Of a DNA stretch of 64,000 nt, positions 61,875-64,000 are shown piece by piece. Where the stretch lies: the NCBI GenBank assembly GCA_025024175.1, contig QCXZ01000138.1, forward strand, positions 46,347,092 through 46,411,091. The letters are read 5' to 3'. Made by a program: the position numbers and the translations under genes. Position 1 is the first letter of the stretch; each line of letters begins with the position of its first letter. The stretch comes from Rhyzopertha dominica (taxonomy: Eukaryota; Arthropoda; Insecta; Coleoptera; Bostrichidae). The notes under the pieces were generated by a model, which was not told the origin of the DNA, did not search any database, and saw only the letters and a program-made list of their open reading frames with translations.

Positions 61875-64000
61875 CAGGGTGTCCCTGAACATGTGGGCAA
61901 TATCTCGGGATCTGATAGCTGAGCTAAAAACATCACTATTTTACAGTATAACTTTTTTTGATATATCGTTCGCCTACTGAGATATTCACCCCTAAAGCTC
62001 TTTTGAAAAAATTGGTTTCTCCGAAATATCTTTTATACCGCTTGATATAATTTGATGAAATTTTCGCCATTAATATTTAAAATGGAGGCGGTCAGAATAG
62101 TGCAGACACAGTTTTTGTAATTGCACGGGGAAGTTGGGGGTAAACTACCCTTCACCGTTTTTTTCTCTTAATTTTAAGGCGGGTAAGATTTTTTCCCCGA
62201 AATAGGCGTTTTTCAATTCTCTTAAACTTAAGAAGAAAAAAAGGTACTCTTTATTCATTACCCTAAAGTTAACCGTTTTCGAGAAAAATGTACTTGAATA
62301 ACATGGTTATAATTATTGTATTTATTAAATAATTACATAAATATAACATTACGAAGAACACTTAAAAACTACATGGAGCTACAAAAAAAAATTAAGAAGC
62401 TTCAACATGAGCTCCTCCAACTTCAATGCATTTTCGGGCCCGACGAATTAAAGACTGCCGGATTCTCCAAAACACGGCAGCGTTATTACGTATTTCATCA
62501 CAGTAAAATACTATACGTTCTATTAGATTATCCCTCGTTTCTACAGGAGTAGAGTAAACTAAGTTTTTCAGGTGCCCCCACAAATAGAAATCGAGAGGGT
62601 TAAAATCTGGTGATCGAGGAGGCCAAGCAACAGGTCCTCCTCGACCTATCCATCGATTTGGATACGCATTATTTAAAAATTGTCGCACAGCAATACTAAG
62701 GTGGGGTGGTGCGCCATCATGCATGAACCACATGTTTTTTCTTGTTGCTAATGGAACGTCTTCTAAAAGCTGTTGTAAGTTATTTTGAAGGAACTGCAAA
62801 TAGAGTTCCCCATTTAATCTTGGAGGTAGCACATATGGTCCTATTAAATGGTCCCCTATGATTCCCGCCCAAACATTAACAGACTGAAACTGGAACTGGT
62901 GTCTTGCAACCACTGTGGAATTAGGGTTTTCGTCCGCCCAAACATGTAAATTGTGTGAATTTATTACACCGTTTTTCGTGAAACCAGCCTCATCTGAATA
63001 AAGAATCGAACTAATAAAATCCCTGTTATTTGTGTGCTGTTCTAAGACCCAATTTGAAAATTCCACTCTAGCATGAAAATCTTCATGACTTAGAGCATGT
63101 ACCTTTTGAACATGAAAAGGGTGCAGTAATTGTTCTTGAAAAATTCTGGAAATAGTGTTTTTGGACACATTGTGTTGCACCGCAAGTTTTCTAATACTAT
63201 TGGTAGGATCCGCAGCCACGCTATCCAAAACGTTCTCCTCTAGGACCACTGTGCGTACTCTTCTTTGGACGCCACCGTTCAAGCTATCTTTTACAAATTT
63301 TCCTAATAATTACAAATTGATATAAACATGCCTTTATGGATAATTTTATGTCCCACCTGTCTCCCTTAAACGTCTATCAACCCGTTCAAAAGTTTTCCGA
63401 TCAGGAATCCTACGGTCAGGAAATCGTTCTGCGTACAACCTCACAGCTTCTGTACTATTACTAAGGGCTAGACCATACACTAAATGCATGTCAGCATATT
63501 CAGGAAATGAATATTCCATTTTAAAATGATTGTTGGATAACAATCACACCAGGAAAATTAAATGGAGTGACAGCTAATAATATTTTTTAGCGCCTACTAT
63601 AAAAATTAAATTGCTCGTGTGGACGCAAGTGAAAATGTGAACCATGTAATTCAACAGCATTTTTCTCGAAAACGGTTAACATTAGGGTAATGAATAAAGA
63701 GTACCTTTTTTTCTTCTTAAGTTTGATAGAATTGAAGAACGCCTATTTCGGGGAAAAAATCTTACCCGCCTTAAAATTAAGAGAAAAAAACGGTGAAGGG
63801 TAGTTTACCCCCAACTTCCCCGTGCAGTTACAAAAACTGTGCCTGCACTATTCTAACCGCCTGCATTATAAATATTAATGGCGAAAATTTCATCAAATTA
63901 TATCAGGCGGTATAAAAGATATTTCGGAGAAACCAATTTTTTCAAAAGAGCTTTAGGGGTGAATATCTCAGTAGGCGGACGTTATATCAAAAAAAGTTAT
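61875..64000 (-). mobile_element. Mariner-type element with 416-bp terminal inverted repeats, cut by window end
   Basis: The left terminus begins CAGGGTGTCCC after TATA, the usual TA target. The arm 61875-62290 is mirrored by 63658-64000 with few differences; about 70 bp of the right arm fall outside the window. The transposase described at 62392-63519 lies between the arms, transcribed on the minus strand. Near-identical arms and an unbroken transposase suggest recent mobility. Confidence 0.88.
62392..63519 (-). CDS. IS630-Tc1-mariner transposase with N-terminal DUF4817 helix-turn-helix
   Basis: It cuts and pastes the surrounding element. Two exons, 63357-63519 and 62392-63302, join in phase 1 over a 54-bp intron (GTGGGA..TTATTAG) to give about 357 residues. 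The start MEYSFPEYADM opens the DUF4817 domain (PDRKTFERVDRRLRETG); an ATG 24 bp upstream is also in frame. A second helix-turn-helix follows (KLAVQHNVSKNTISRIF). The catalytic triad is Asp in LYSDEAGF, Asp in MHDGAPPH and Asp in PPRSPDFNPLDFYLWG, with 36 residues between the last two by my count, so not the classic DD34D. Without the intron the frame is interrupted. There are no internal stops. Confidence 0.9.

Noticed and set aside
1..64000. tRNA genes, rRNA and CRISPR arrays
   Set aside because: I looked for the T-loop GGTTCGAAT pattern and regularly spaced repeats. None fit; the only arrays are microsatellites and the degenerate tandem block.

Overview
The window looks like an AT-rich insect chromosome, probably a beetle, although the order is only my inference. 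It has spliced genes with ordinary GT/AG introns, insect-type gene families, and a very heavy load of transposon debris. I reconstructed six protein genes or gene parts by joining exons in frame across consensus splice sites. They are: the 3' half of a DOCK1/2/5-class Rac activator (Myoblast city, plus strand, 3652-17495); a short Ku80 (minus, 19143-22895); a five-exon tetraspanin with an unusual extracellular insert (minus, 28091-36651); and a tandem array of three pancreatic-type (neutral) lipases on the minus strand (44217-46434, 52845-59303 and 59754-60417, the last lacking its 5' exons and probably inactive).

Almost everything else is mobile DNA in introns and intergenic space. This includes a spliced and apparently intact mariner-type element with 416-bp terminal inverted repeats at the right edge, a 5'-truncated non-LTR retrotransposon, several non-LTR, copia, hAT and mariner relics, two Penelope-like reverse transcriptase relics, a probable solo LTR, many foldback/MITE elements, and a degenerate tandem repeat of about 120-135 bp.

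The most striking signal is a set of hammerhead self-cleaving ribozymes. One has a complete canonical core and three perfect stems, and sits in the sense orientation inside a Myoblast city intron (12421-12510). Two more, 283 bp apart in direct orientation, lie inside a compact 498-bp element flanked by a 14-bp target-site duplication (51501-51998). That is the layout expected of a small retrozyme, a non-autonomous retroelement that makes circular RNA. A fourth has a complete fold but a C in place of the conserved U4 (24510-24564). Decayed copies of the same CUGANGA-hairpin-GAAA pattern occur elsewhere. A Penelope-like relic lies on the same strand about 1 kb from the retrozyme-like element, which fits the known link between Penelope-like elements and hammerheads.

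Myoblast city is a cytoskeletal signalling protein, Ku80 repairs double-strand breaks, the tetraspanin organises membranes, and the lipases are secreted. No functional link between neighbours is apparent beyond the tandem lipase duplication.
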